A DNA stretch of 64,000 nucleotides from Candidatus Lutibacillus vidarii (GTDB taxonomy: Bacteria; Actinomycetota; Actinomycetes; Actinomycetales; Dermatophilaceae). A model generated the notes under the pieces. That model had not been told where the DNA came from and did no database searches. It saw only the letters and a list, made by a program, of their open reading frames with translations. Positions 17,586-25,964 of the stretch are shown in pieces. Each line of letters opens with the position of its first letter. Within the stretch, counting starts at the first letter, position 1. Position numbers and translations under genes: made by a program. The DNA lies in assembly GCA_016717165.1 (NCBI GenBank), contig JADKGA010000002.1, positions 558,001-622,000 on the forward strand, read 5' to 3'.

Positions 17586-19369
17586 CCGAGGCGCCGATGC
17601 GGTCGACACGAGCCCGGTCGAGGACCTCCCACGCGGTGGCCTTGTGCTGCGCCGTGCTCGCCGGTCTCGTCGCCCTCACCGGGTGTGTGACCCGGCCGAA
17701 CCCCGGCCCGGACATCAAGACCCCCGAACAGGCCCGCCGCGGCGGGACGGTGACCCTGCTCGACAACCGGACCGTGTCGACGTGGGACCCGCAGAGCCTT
17801 TCCGACCCGGCCGATGCCACGCTGGCGAGCCGGCTGTTCGTCCGGACCCTGACGACATACGCCGTGGGTGCCTTCGAAGGTGGCACTGGCCCGCAGTCCG
17901 GCGCCGGCCCGCTCGTGGGCGACCTCTCGGTCGGTCCGGGGACCACCCCGGACGGCGGGCTGACCTGGACCTTCCTGCTGCGCAACGGGGCGCTGTGGCA
18001 GGACGGCAAGGAGGTTTCCTGCGAGGACGTCCGGTATGGCGTCAGCCGCAGCTTCGACGCCAAACGCGCCGGTGGCACGCGGTATGCCGTCGAGCTGCTC
18101 GACGTCCCGCGGCACGGGAGCGGGCCGCTGGCGGGCCAGCCGATGTACGCCGGGCCGACGGACACCGCGAACCAGCGAGGCTTCGACGCGGCGATCGTCT
18201 GCACCGACCGGATCGTCACCTTCCGGCTGCGCCAGGCCGTCGCCGACTTCCCCGACCTGCTCACCCTCCCGGAGTTCGCACCCTATCGGCGCGATATCGA
18301 CGAGCGGACCGACGACCGGTACACCGTCTTCTCCGACGGCCCGTACATCCTTGAGGGGCTGTGGCACCCGGGGCAGGGCGGCAAGCTCACCCGGAACTAC
18401 AACTGGGGGCCACTGGTCGACACCGTCCGCGACCAGAACGTCGAGGCCTTCCGCTATGTCGAGTCGGTGCCGGACGCCGAGATCCTTGCGCGGCTGTCGA
18501 CGCCTCAGGGCGAGGACCGCTTCGCTCTGGCCCTGCGCGGCGTGCCCACCGCCGCGCGTGCCTCGGTCGAGGCGAACGCCGGCCTGGCCCGGCTCAGAGC
18601 GCTGGCTCCGACGGGCACCGTGGAGTACCTCCGGGTTCGCGCGCGCAGTGCCGCTTTGGCCGACCCGCTGGTGCGGCGTGCCCTTGCGCTCGCCACGGAC
18701 CGCGCTGCGTATGCCGGGGCCGGCGGCGGCGCGGTCGAGCCCACGACCGGTCTCATCCCGTGGGGGGTCGACGGCCGCGCGCCGACGAACCCGCTCGGAG
18801 CGCCGCCCGGCGGTGACGTGACCGGTGCCGCTGCGCTGCTGCGCGAGGCCACGGTCAGCCTGCCCGTGTCGGTGCGGCTCGCGGTTCCCGTGGGTGCCGG
18901 GGTCGAGGACGGCGTGGCGGCCCTGGTCACGACCTGGCGGTCGGCTGGGTTCGACGTGGTCGTCGTGCCGGTGTCTCCCGCCGAGTGCCTGCGCCTGCTC
19001 GACCCGAAGTCGACCGGTGATATCGACGTCGTCCTCGCCTCCACCCGGCTGGCCTGGCTTTCCGGAGAGGCGGTCGTCCCGGCCGCGCTCGGGCTCGGTC
19101 TGGCGACGACACCGGCCGATGGCGCCGTGGAGCCGGACCTCGTCGCAGCCGTCGAGCGGGCCCGCTCCGTTCGCGACCGGGCCGACCGTGAGGTCGCCTG
19201 GTCCGAGGTCGACGAGCTGGCCGTGGGCCGGGCCGTGGTCATCCCGCTTGGGGCCCGCACCCGCCTGCTCCTGCGCGGCCCACTGGTCCAGCGGTATGCC
19301 GTCTCGACCCTCTCGGGCGCGGCGGATCTCGGCCTAGTCGCGGTCAGGCCCCTGAGCGACATACCGTAG
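17582..19369 (+). CDS. lpqW: LpqW-like lipoprotein, ABC transporter family 5 substrate-binding fold
   Basis: A 595-aa lipoprotein with signal peptide and lipobox (AVLAGLVALTGC) and a family 5 solute-binding fold (GGTVTLL, TWDPQSLSDPADATL, LVGDLSVGPGTTPDGGLTWTF, VRYGVSRSFD). No permease or ATPase genes are nearby. In M. tuberculosis the gene after typA is lpqW, whose product shares this fold but acts in lipoarabinomannan/PIM synthesis, so position favours an LpqW-type role over peptide uptake (inference; mannoglycan status of this organism unknown). GTG 17582 overlaps the typA stop as GTGA; ATG 17597 with GAGG upstream is equally possible. Confidence 0.8.
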
Positions 19370-19400
19370 TGCCTCACCTACCCCGAATCTGGAGTCAGAC

Positions 19401-20309
19401 ATGACGGCGCCACGACGGCTCCTCTTCGTCCATGCGCATCCCGACGACGAGACCTTGGCCACCGGCGTGACCATGGCGCACTACGCCCGAGCCGGCCACG
19501 AGGTCTACGTCCTCACCTGCACCCTCGGCGAGGAGGGTGAGGTCATCCCCACCGAGCTGCGGCATCTCGCGGCCGACCAGGACGACACCTTGGGGCCGCA
19601 CCGGCGCGGGGAGCTGCGTGAGGCGATGCGCCGGATGGGGGTCCAGTTCACCGTCCTTGGGGAGCGGCCGGCCAAGGGTCGCCTCTCGCGCTACCGCGAC
19701 TCCGGTATGCCGGGCGCCGAGTCCGGGCAGCGCCGGGACGCCTTCATCAACGCCAAGCTCGACAAGCTCGCCGACCGGGTCGCGGAGCATTTCCGGCGGA
19801 TCCGCCCCGATGTTGTCGTCACCTACGACAAGGACGGGGGGTACGGACACCCGGACCACATCCAGGCCCACGTCGCGACCTTCCGGGCGATGAGCCTGCT
19901 CGACGAGGAGGAGCACCCGATGGCGGCCTATGTCATCGCAACCCCCAAATCGTGGGCGAAGGAGGACCGGTCCTGGCTCGCCGAGCACGTGCCCGTCGAC
20001 CTGGGCTTGAGCGTCCCGACGCGGGACGCGGCCTTCCCGGCGGCGGTCGTCCCGGATGACACGGTGACCCATGTCGTGATCGACTCCGCCGTGTCGGGGG
20101 TCGTGGCGGAGGCCATGGACGCGCACGCCACCCAGATCAGCGTCCACGGGGATATCTACGCCCTCTCCAACCTCGTCGCGGCTCGGGTGCCCTTCCGTGA
20201 GGCCTTCATCCAGGTCGATCCGACGACCGGGGCGCCGCTGCGTGAGCGCGGTGGGGAGTGGGAGCACGGGCTGCTCGGACGTGACGTCGAGGGCCGGCGC
20301 AAGAAGTGA
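19401..20309 (+). CDS. mshB: Mycothiol biosynthesis deacetylase MshB
   Basis: A 302-aa zinc deacetylase that removes acetate from GlcNAc-inositol in mycothiol synthesis. Zinc ligands are visible as His13 and Asp16 in HAHPDDE and His153 in GGYGHPDH, at the positions known for M. tuberculosis MshB (13, 16, 147). TCTLGEEGEVIPTE and HATQISVHGD are further MshB-like segments; the related conjugate amidase Mca is the alternative. A GGAG ribosome site precedes the ATG. Mycothiol is confined to Actinomycetota. Its stop overlaps the flavin reductase start. Confidence 0.9.
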   Translation: MTAPRRLLFVHAHPDDETLATGVTMAHYARAGHEVYVLTCTLGEEGEVIPTELRHLAADQDDTLGPHRRGELREAMRRMGVQFTVLGERPAKGRLSRYRDSGMPGAESGQRRDAFINAKLDKLADRVAEHFRRIRPDVVVTYDKDGGYGHPDHIQAHVATFRAMSLLDEEEHPMAAYVIATPKSWAKEDRSWLAEHVPVDLGLSVPTRDAAFPAAVVPDDTVTHVVIDSAVSGVVAEAMDAHATQISVHGDIYALSNLVAARVPFREAFIQVDPTTGAPLRERGGEWEHGLLGRDVEGRRKK

Positions 20310-20812
20310 GCCTTCAGGACGTGAGTCTTCCTTCCGCCACCTTCCGCGCCGCCCTGGGCCGGTTCGCGACCGGCGTCACTGTCGTCTCGACGGTGTCGGA
20401 CGGGATCGACTATGCGATGACCGCTAACGCTGTGACCTCGGTGTCCCTCGACCCGCCGATGGTGCTCGTCTGCGTCTACCAGGACGCCCGCTTCCACGAC
20501 GCGGTCCTGGCGTCGGGGGAGTGGGGGGTGAGCATCCTCGCTGCGGATGCCCGGCCGTCGGCGGTCTGGCTCGCCACCCACGGTCGGCCGCTGGCCGGTC
20601 AGCTCGACCCCGTGCCGCACCACCGCGGCCCGGTCACGGGCGTGGCGCTGGTCGACGGCTCGCTGGCCACCCTCGAGTGCCGGACCGTGGCGACGCACCC
20701 GGCCGGGGACCACACCGTCGTCATCGGCGAGGTCGTGGCGATCGACCTGCCCGACCACGCGTCCGATGCGCTGACCTACTACCGCGGTCAGTACGGGCGC
20801 ATCCCGTCCTGA
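20306..20812 (+). CDS. Flavin reductase family protein (HpaC/RutF-like)
   Basis: A 168-aa split-barrel flavoprotein with the family N-terminus FRAALGRFATGVTVVST and the FMN-contacting AMTANAVTSVSLDPPMVLVCV. Such proteins reduce FMN or FAD with NAD(P)H to feed flavin-dependent monooxygenases, or are themselves oxygenases. No partner monooxygenase is adjacent. The GTG start overlaps the mshB stop as GTGA, so translation is coupled; a link to thiol metabolism is not established. Confidence 0.88.
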   Translation: MSLQDVSLPSATFRAALGRFATGVTVVSTVSDGIDYAMTANAVTSVSLDPPMVLVCVYQDARFHDAVLASGEWGVSILAADARPSAVWLATHGRPLAGQLDPVPHHRGPVTGVALVDGSLATLECRTVATHPAGDHTVVIGEVVAIDLPDHASDALTYYRGQYGRIPS

Positions 20813-20891
20813 CCTCCCGGCGAGGGTGATCCGCAAGCGACAGCTGGCACTCGCGACGTCCAGGGGGCGAGGTGCTCGGTTTGTTCCCGGC

Positions 20892-20907
20892 ATACCCCGG
20901 GGGGTAT
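20892..20907. promoter_or_regulatory. CsoR/CstR-type operator (copy 1)
   Basis: ATACCCC-GG-GGGGTAT, a perfect 16-bp palindrome with the ATACCCnnnnGGGTAT core used by CsoR-family repressors. It overlaps a TATATT -10-like element (20905-20910) upstream of the Cys-rich mini-gene. An identical site lies at 23609-23624. Confidence 0.85.
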
Positions 20908-20947
20908 ATTTCGCATGACCTCAACGGTATGACGAAGGGAGCTTCAG

Positions 20948-21109
20948 ATGTGCAGTCCGGCACGTTGTCGCGTGTGTGGGAAGACGACCTGGAGCGGGTG
21001 CGGGATGCACGTGCAGGCCGTCATGAGCCGTGTTCCGACCCAGCAGCGGTGTGAGTGCGTGGCCGCTCCGGCCCGGCCCTCGGCCTCCCCGAGCTTCTTC
21101 CGGCGGTAG
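20948..21109 (+). CDS. 53-aa Cys-rich mini-protein under CsoR/CstR-type operator
   Basis: ATG 20948 follows GGGAG by six bases and reads to TAG 21107-21109. The product starts MCSPARCRVCGKTTWSGCG and later has QQRCEC: seven cysteines, with CxxxxCxxCG and a Trp-Ser-Gly-Cys-Gly turn that look like a small zinc or thiol site. I recall similar unassigned 40-60 aa proteins starting MCSPxxCxxCGKxTW in other actinobacteria but cannot verify this here. The operator lies 40 bp upstream and a TDT exporter starts 8 bp downstream, so the two probably form an operon. A longer open frame at 20872-21054 in another register has no such features. Confidence 0.78.
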   Translation: MCSPARCRVCGKTTWSGCGMHVQAVMSRVPTQQRCECVAAPARPSASPSFFRR

Positions 21110-21117
21110 GCCCGGCG

Positions 21118-22086
21118 ATGCCGGACAGCCAGGCCGCGCGCCTTCCGCACTTCCCGGTCAGTCTGTTCGCGTCCGTCATGGGCGTGGGAGGGCTGTCCCT
21201 GGCCTGGCGGCGCGCGGCCGGGGTGCTGTCCTGGCCGGTCGCGGTCGCCCAAGGGCTGTTCTGGGCCGCCGCGGCGCTCTTCCTCGGCCTCCTCGGCGTC
21301 TATCTGGCGAAGTGGGTCAAGCACCCGGAGGCTGCCCGCGCCGAGCTGCGTCACCCCATCCGGATGGCGTTCGTTCCGACGATCACCATCGCCATTCTCA
21401 TCCTGGCCACCGCTGGGCAGGACCTCATGCCGCCGGTCGCAAAGGTCGCCTGGTGGGTGGGGGCGATCGGTCACCTCGCACTGACGGCAGTGACGCTGAG
21501 CGCCTGGTTCACCCGTCGCGATATCGGCGCGGACATGATCACCCCGGCGTGGTTCATCCCCGTCGTCGGCAATGTCATCACCCCACTGGCCGCACCGACC
21601 CTCGGCTCGATGGAGCTGGCGTGGTTCGCTTTCGGGGTGGGGATGACCTTCTGGGTCGCGCTCCTGCCGCTGCTGCTTCAGCGGGTTCTCACCCACGAGC
21701 AGCCTCTCGCGCCCAAGCTCACGCCGACGCTGGCGATCTTTGTCGCGCCGCCTGCGGTCGCGATGCTGTCCTGGCAGTCGCTGACCGGCCGGCTGGACGA
21801 CCCGCCCGCAAGGATCCTCTTCTCGGCCGCCCTCGGCTTCCTCGTTCTCCTCGCCCTGCAGCTGCCGCTGCTTCGCACGATCCCGTTCGCGGTCCCGGCG
21901 TGGGCCTACACCTTCCCCCTGGCCGCCGCCGCGGCCGCCACTCTGGCCGTCGCGGGTGACCGCCACCAGGCCTTCTCCACCGCGCTCGCCATCGCCGTGC
22001 TCGCCCTCGCCACGGTCGTCGTCACTGGGGTCGCGGTGCTCACCGGTCGGGCGGCCCTGCGGGGCCAGATCTGCATCCCGGAGTGA
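21118..22086 (+). CDS. TDT-family transporter (SLAC1/TehA-like), candidate sulfite exporter
   Basis: A 322-aa integral membrane protein with about ten hydrophobic segments and the family-typical N-terminal FPVSLFASVMGVGGLSLAW. TDT members include TehA, plant SLAC1 and fungal sulfite pump Ssu1. Being in one operon with a CsoR/CstR-type operator, and next to persulfide dioxygenase and TauE genes, it is best read as a sulfite or related anion exporter (inference). ATG 21118 is used because the conserved N-terminus follows closely; no strong ribosome site is seen, so coupling to the mini-gene is likely. Confidence 0.82.
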   Translation: MPDSQAARLPHFPVSLFASVMGVGGLSLAWRRAAGVLSWPVAVAQGLFWAAAALFLGLLGVYLAKWVKHPEAARAELRHPIRMAFVPTITIAILILATAGQDLMPPVAKVAWWVGAIGHLALTAVTLSAWFTRRDIGADMITPAWFIPVVGNVITPLAAPTLGSMELAWFAFGVGMTFWVALLPLLLQRVLTHEQPLAPKLTPTLAIFVAPPAVAMLSWQSLTGRLDDPPARILFSAALGFLVLLALQLPLLRTIPFAVPAWAYTFPLAAAAAATLAVAGDRHQAFSTALAIAVLALATVVVTGVAVLTGRAALRGQICIPE

Positions 22087-22108
22087 GCCGAACCTGCGCC
22101 TAGAACGT

Positions 22109-22149
22109 GGGCGCCCTTCGCGAGGCCGACTGCCTCGCGAAGGGCGCCC
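22109..22149. terminator. Bidirectional terminator-like hairpin, 18-bp perfect stem
   Basis: GGGCGCCCTTCGCGAGGC (22109-22126) pairs exactly with 22132-22149 around CGACT, in the gap between two converging genes. No T-run on either side; actinobacterial terminators often lack one. Confidence 0.75.
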
Positions 22150-22182
22150 GGTGCGGCGCCCGGGACGAGCCCGGCCCGGAGC

Positions 22183-23562
22183 TCAGCTGGCCCGCGCTTG
22201 GGCGAGCGACCAGGCGCCATACCCGCCGAGCAGGTCGGAGACGTCGGTGAAGCCATGCGCGCGCAGCACGCTGGCGCCCACCGCGGAACGCCACCCGCCG
22301 GCGCAATAGAGCAGCACCGGCCGAGCGGGGTCGAGCTCGCCGAGGCGGGCAGTCAGCTCCGGCAGCGGGATGTGGACGGCCCCCGGGACGGCGCCGATGC
22401 TGAGCTCGCCGGCGTTGCGGAGGTCGACCAGCTGCACGTCGTTGTCGCGCAGAGCGGACTCGGCTGCCGCCGCGGTGAGCCGGCTGGCCCGCTCGACCCG
22501 GTCGGCGTTGCGGACCAGGTAGCCCTCGGGGTCGGGGACATAGCCGACGACCTGGTCGAAGCCGATCCGGGCGAGCCGGGTCGCGGCCTGCTGCTCGTCA
22601 CCGTTGGCGGCGAGGAGGACAACCCGGCGGTCGGGGGCGACGACCATGCCGACAGTCTCGGCCATCCGGCCGTCCGCGGGCACGCTCACCGAGCCGCGCA
22701 GGTGTCCCGCGGAGTACTCCGCCGCGGGTCGCGCGTCCAGGACCAGCGCCCCGTCCGCGAGCGCGGCGGCGACCTGCTCGTCGGACAGTGCGGTCGCGGC
22801 GGCGTCGAGCTCGCGGACCGGACGGTCCTGCTTGTTCAGCGAGGCGTTGTAGCTGAAGTAGGCCGGGGCCGAGGGCTGACCCTCGGTGACGACCTCGACG
22901 AACTCGGCCTCGCTCATCGGCTGACAGGCGTAGTTCTCGGCGCGCTGGGCACCGATGGTCGACTGCCGCTCGGTCGAGAGGTTCTTGCCACAGGCCGAGC
23001 CCGCACCGTGGGCCGGGAAGACCCGGACCGCGTCCGGCAGGCCCATGAGCTTGGTCTGCACCGAGTGGTAGAGGGCGCGGCCGAGCTCGTCGGCGGTGAC
23101 GCCGACCGAGGCAAGCAGGTCGGGTCGGCCGACGTCGCCGATGAAGAGGGCGTCGCCGGTGAGGACTCCATAGGCCGTCTCGTCGTCGGCGTGCTCGTAG
23201 ACGAGGACGCTGATCGACTCTGGGGTGTGCCCCGGGGTCTCCATGATCTCCACGGTGACCTCGCCGAGGCTGATCCGCTCGCCGTCGTGCAGCGGACGGA
23301 CGGCGAAGGCCGCGCGTCCGGCGGCGCCATAGCCGATCCAGGCCCCGGTCGCCTTGGCCAGCTCGAGGTGGCCCGACACGAAGTCGGCGTGGAAGTGGGT
23401 GTTGATGATGCCGACGATGCGCAGTCCGTGGGCGGCGGCGTCGGCGACATACTCCTCGACGTCCCGCCGCGGGTCGACGACCACGGCCTGACCGGTGGTC
23501 TCGTCGCCGACGAGGTACGACGCCTGGGACAGGCAGTCGAGGTAGTACTGGGCGAAGTACAT
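22183..23562 (-). CDS. Persulfide dioxygenase-rhodanese fusion (CstB/ETHE1-like)
   Basis: A 459-aa fusion. Residues about 1-240 are an ETHE1-type metallo-beta-lactamase fold with THFHADFVSGH (His56, His58, Asp60, His65), METPGHTPES and GDALFIGDVGRPDL, the Fe(II) site of persulfide dioxygenases. Two rhodanese domains follow: the first (about 260-350) has no catalytic Cys in its loop, the second has YCAGGWRS with Cys420. S. aureus CstB has the same order and turns persulfides into thiosulfate. Ribosome site GGAGGAG precedes ATG 23560-23562. It is divergent from the TauE gene, sharing a CsoR/CstR operator. Confidence 0.9.
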   Translation of the reverse strand: MYFAQYYLDCLSQASYLVGDETTGQAVVVDPRRDVEEYVADAAAHGLRIVGIINTHFHADFVSGHLELAKATGAWIGYGAAGRAAFAVRPLHDGERISLGEVTVEIMETPGHTPESISVLVYEHADDETAYGVLTGDALFIGDVGRPDLLASVGVTADELGRALYHSVQTKLMGLPDAVRVFPAHGAGSACGKNLSTERQSTIGAQRAENYACQPMSEAEFVEVVTEGQPSAPAYFSYNASLNKQDRPVRELDAAATALSDEQVAAALADGALVLDARPAAEYSAGHLRGSVSVPADGRMAETVGMVVAPDRRVVLLAANGDEQQAATRLARIGFDQVVGYVPDPEGYLVRNADRVERASRLTAAAAESALRDNDVQLVDLRNAGELSIGAVPGAVHIPLPELTARLGELDPARPVLLYCAGGWRSAVGASVLRAHGFTDVSDLLGGYGAWSLAQARAS

Positions 23563-23608
23563 CCGGGTCTCCTCCGGCTTGGGTCAGAGTGTTGTCATCG
23601 ACAACCAT

Positions 23609-23624
23609 ATACCCCGGGGGGTAT
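23609..23624. promoter_or_regulatory. CsoR/CstR-type operator (copy 2)
   Basis: ATACCCC-GG-GGGGTAT, identical over 16 bp to the site at 20892-20907, in the 92-bp spacer between the divergent dioxygenase-rhodanese and TauE genes. One site could repress both directions. Confidence 0.87.
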
Positions 23625-23654
23625 ATTCCCGGTAGTGGTCCTCGAGGAGATGAG

Positions 23655-24464
23655 ATGTCGGCAGAGCTGGTCTGGATCGTCCTTGCCGGCCTTGCCGTGG
23701 GCGGCTCGCTCGGTGGCCTCGGCGGTGGTGGGTCGATCCTTGCCGTCCCCGCCCTGGTCTACCTCCTCGGCCAGTCGGTCCCGACCGCCACGACCGGCTC
23801 CCTCGTCATCGTCGGCACCAGTGCCGCTGTCGGGGCCATCAGCCACCACCGGGCCGGGACGCTTCGGCCCCGGCTCGGACTGACCTTCGGCGTCCTGGGG
23901 ACGGTCGGCTCCTATCTCGGCACCCGTGCGGCCGCCGGTCTGGCCGGTCCCGTGCTGCTCACTGCCTTCTCGGGGCTCATGGTTGTGGTCGCCATCCTCA
24001 TGATCCGTCGCCAGCGTGCGGCCGAAGGTAGCTCCGGCTCCGGCGGTATGCCGGCCAACGCTGCCGGGGAGGGGGCACGCGGCGTCTCCTGGACCCGGGT
24101 CGTTGGAGCCGCGACGGGCGTGGGGCTGTTGACCGGCTTCTTCGGGGTCGGTGGCGGTTTCGCGGTCGTCCCGGCGCTGGTTCTCGTCCTTGGCCTGCCG
24201 ATGTCGGTGGCGGTCGGGACCTCGCTGCTCGTCATCAGCATCAACTCGGCGACAGCCTTGGCCGCGCGGTTCGCCTCGGGCATGGCGACCGAGATCAACG
24301 GACCCGTCGTCGTCGGCTTCGCCGCCTGCGCGGCGGTCGGCAGTGTTGTCGGTGCCCGGGCTGTACGTCGTGTGGACCACGGGCTGCTGGTTCGCGGGTT
24401 CGTCGTGCTCCTGCTCGCCATCGCCGCCTATCTCGCTGCGGTCAACATCCCCGCTCTGTCATAA
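23655..24464 (+). CDS. TauE/SafE-family sulfite/sulfonate exporter
   Basis: A 269-aa membrane protein with two repeated halves of about four spans each. Each half starts with the Gly-rich family signature: GGSLGGLGGGGSILAVPALV and GLLTGFFGVGGGFAVVPALV. TauE/SafE proteins export sulfite, sulfoacetate or similar anions. ATG 23655 follows GAGGAG. It lies between the shared operator and the regulator gene (19 bp downstream), forming an exporter-regulator operon opposite the persulfide dioxygenase. Confidence 0.9.
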   Translation: MSAELVWIVLAGLAVGGSLGGLGGGGSILAVPALVYLLGQSVPTATTGSLVIVGTSAAVGAISHHRAGTLRPRLGLTFGVLGTVGSYLGTRAAAGLAGPVLLTAFSGLMVVVAILMIRRQRAAEGSSGSGGMPANAAGEGARGVSWTRVVGAATGVGLLTGFFGVGGGFAVVPALVLVLGLPMSVAVGTSLLVISINSATALAARFASGMATEINGPVVVGFAACAAVGSVVGARAVRRVDHGLLVRGFVVLLLAIAAYLAAVNIPALS

Positions 24465-24483
24465 CCCAGGAAGGACCGCCCCC

Positions 24484-24771
24484 ATGAGTGCGCCCAAGCG
24501 TGAGCCTCTTGAGCTGTCCTCCGACGAGAAGGCCGCCATCCTCAACCGGCTCCGCCGGGCTCACGGGCAGATCGCCGGGGTGCTGCGGATGGTCGAGGAG
24601 GACCGCGACTGCCGCGACATCGTCACCCAGCTCTCCGCCGCCCGCAAAGCACTCGACCGGTCGGGGTTCGCCCTGATCAACGGCGGTCTGCGGCGGTGCC
24701 TCTCGCGCGCCGATGCCGGTGGGGCCGAGCAGCTCAAGGACCTCGAGCGGCTCTTCCTACACCTGACCTGA
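24484..24771 (+). CDS. cstR: CsoR-family repressor of the CstR (sulfane-sulfur) type
   Basis: A 95-aa all-helical DUF156 repressor (RLRRAHGQIAGVLRMVEED). Cys43 and Cys72 are 29 residues apart, as in CsoR (36/65) and CstR (31/60), but the His four residues before the second Cys that binds Cu(I) in CsoR is Gly68 here. A two-Cys, His-less site is what defines persulfide-sensing CstR. Together with persulfide dioxygenase, sulfite exporters and two GC-rich operators this makes a sulfur sensor much more likely than a copper sensor. No copper ATPase or chaperone gene is in the window. Confidence 0.82.
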   Translation: MSAPKREPLELSSDEKAAILNRLRRAHGQIAGVLRMVEEDRDCRDIVTQLSAARKALDRSGFALINGGLRRCLSRADAGGAEQLKDLERLFLHLT

Positions 24772-24856
24772 GCTCCCTGAGGGTCCGTGGGCCAGGCGGC
24801 CCTCGCGTAGCGCATGGCCGTGCTTGGCGCCGCGTGGCTGGGGGTACCCTCTCGCC

Positions 24857-25915
24857 ATGCCCACGGTCACCAATGCCCTGTCTGTCCCCGCTGCCGGCGC
24901 CCCCTTCGAGGCGGTCCGCATCGAGCGGCGCGACCTGCGCGACGACGACGTCCGGATCGACATCGCGTATGCCGGGATCTGCCACAGCGACATCCACACG
25001 GTCCGGGACGAGTGGGGTGCTGCCCACTACCCGATCGTCACCGGGCACGAGATCGCCGGGACGGTCAGCGCGGTGGGGGAGGGCGTGACGGCAATCGCCG
25101 TGGGCGACCGGGTTGGGGTGGGCTGCCTGGTCGACAGCTGCGGCGAGTGCGGCCCCTGCAAGGACGGCCAGGAGATGTTCTGCACCAAGCCTGCGGTCGG
25201 GACGTACAACTCGCGGGACTACCACGGGGAGTGGACCGCCGGGGGCTACAGCCAGCAGATCGTCGTCACCGAGCGGATGGTGGTCCGGATCCCCGACGCG
25301 CTCTCGCTCGACGTCGCGGCGCCGCTGCTCTGCGCGGGGATCACGACCTACTCGCCGCTGAAGCGCTGGGGCGCCGGGCCGGGCGTCAAGGTCGCCGTCG
25401 TCGGGGTGGGCGGCCTCGGGCACATGGGCGTGAAGATCGCCGCGGCACTCGGCGCCCAGGTCACGACGATCTCCCGGACCGACGCCAAGGCGGCCGACGC
25501 AATGGCTCTGGGGGCGACGAGCCACCTCGCGACCAGCGACCCCGGCGCGGTGGTGGCCGCGCGAGGGTCGTTCGACCTCATCCTCAACACCGTCAGCGCC
25601 CCCCTGGACATGGAGGCCTATCTGCGGATGCTCCGGCCCAACGGCGCGCTGGTCAACGTCGGCCTGCCGAGCGAGCCCTACGTCCTGCACCCGTTCTCGG
25701 TCATCGGCGGCAACAAGGTCTTCACCGGTTCGCAGATCGGCGGGATCGCGCAGACGCAGGAGATGCTGGACTTCTGCGCCGCGCATGGCATCGGTGCGAC
25801 CGTCGAGGTGCTCGACGCCTCCGACACCGCCGCGGTGGATGCGGCATACGACCGGGTCGTTGCCGGGGACGTGAGATACCGCGTCGTCATCGACACGGCG
25901 ACCATCCCCGGCTGA
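24857..25915 (+). CDS. Zinc-dependent alcohol/aldehyde dehydrogenase (YahK/CAD-like)
   Basis: A 352-aa medium-chain dehydrogenase. Catalytic zinc ligands are Cys42 (GICHSD) and His64-Glu65 (GHEIAG); the structural zinc lobe has Cys95, 98, 101 and 109. The cofactor loop reads GVGGLGHMGVK and is followed by a Ser-Arg-Thr segment compatible with NADPH. This pattern fits cinnamyl-alcohol-dehydrogenase/YahK-type broad aldehyde reductases. TACCCT ends six bases before the ATG with no ribosome site (leaderless pattern). A stand-alone gene. Confidence 0.9.
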   Translation: MPTVTNALSVPAAGAPFEAVRIERRDLRDDDVRIDIAYAGICHSDIHTVRDEWGAAHYPIVTGHEIAGTVSAVGEGVTAIAVGDRVGVGCLVDSCGECGPCKDGQEMFCTKPAVGTYNSRDYHGEWTAGGYSQQIVVTERMVVRIPDALSLDVAAPLLCAGITTYSPLKRWGAGPGVKVAVVGVGGLGHMGVKIAAALGAQVTTISRTDAKAADAMALGATSHLATSDPGAVVAARGSFDLILNTVSAPLDMEAYLRMLRPNGALVNVGLPSEPYVLHPFSVIGGNKVFTGSQIGGIAQTQEMLDFCAAHGIGATVEVLDASDTAAVDAAYDRVVAGDVRYRVVIDTATIPG

Positions 25916-25964
25916 CCCGGGGTGAGCGGGCAGGCTCCCGAGCTCGTCTGGAGGGCATGTCCGG

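Noticed and set aside
20872..21054. 60-codon plus-strand frame across the CstR-type operator
   Set aside because: It starts upstream of the operator and -10, has no ribosome site, and competes with the Cys-rich frame at 20948-21109, which has one.
24484..24771. Copper-sensing CsoR
   Set aside because: The His copper ligand position is Gly68, and there is no copper exporter or chaperone gene; the neighbours are sulfur genes.
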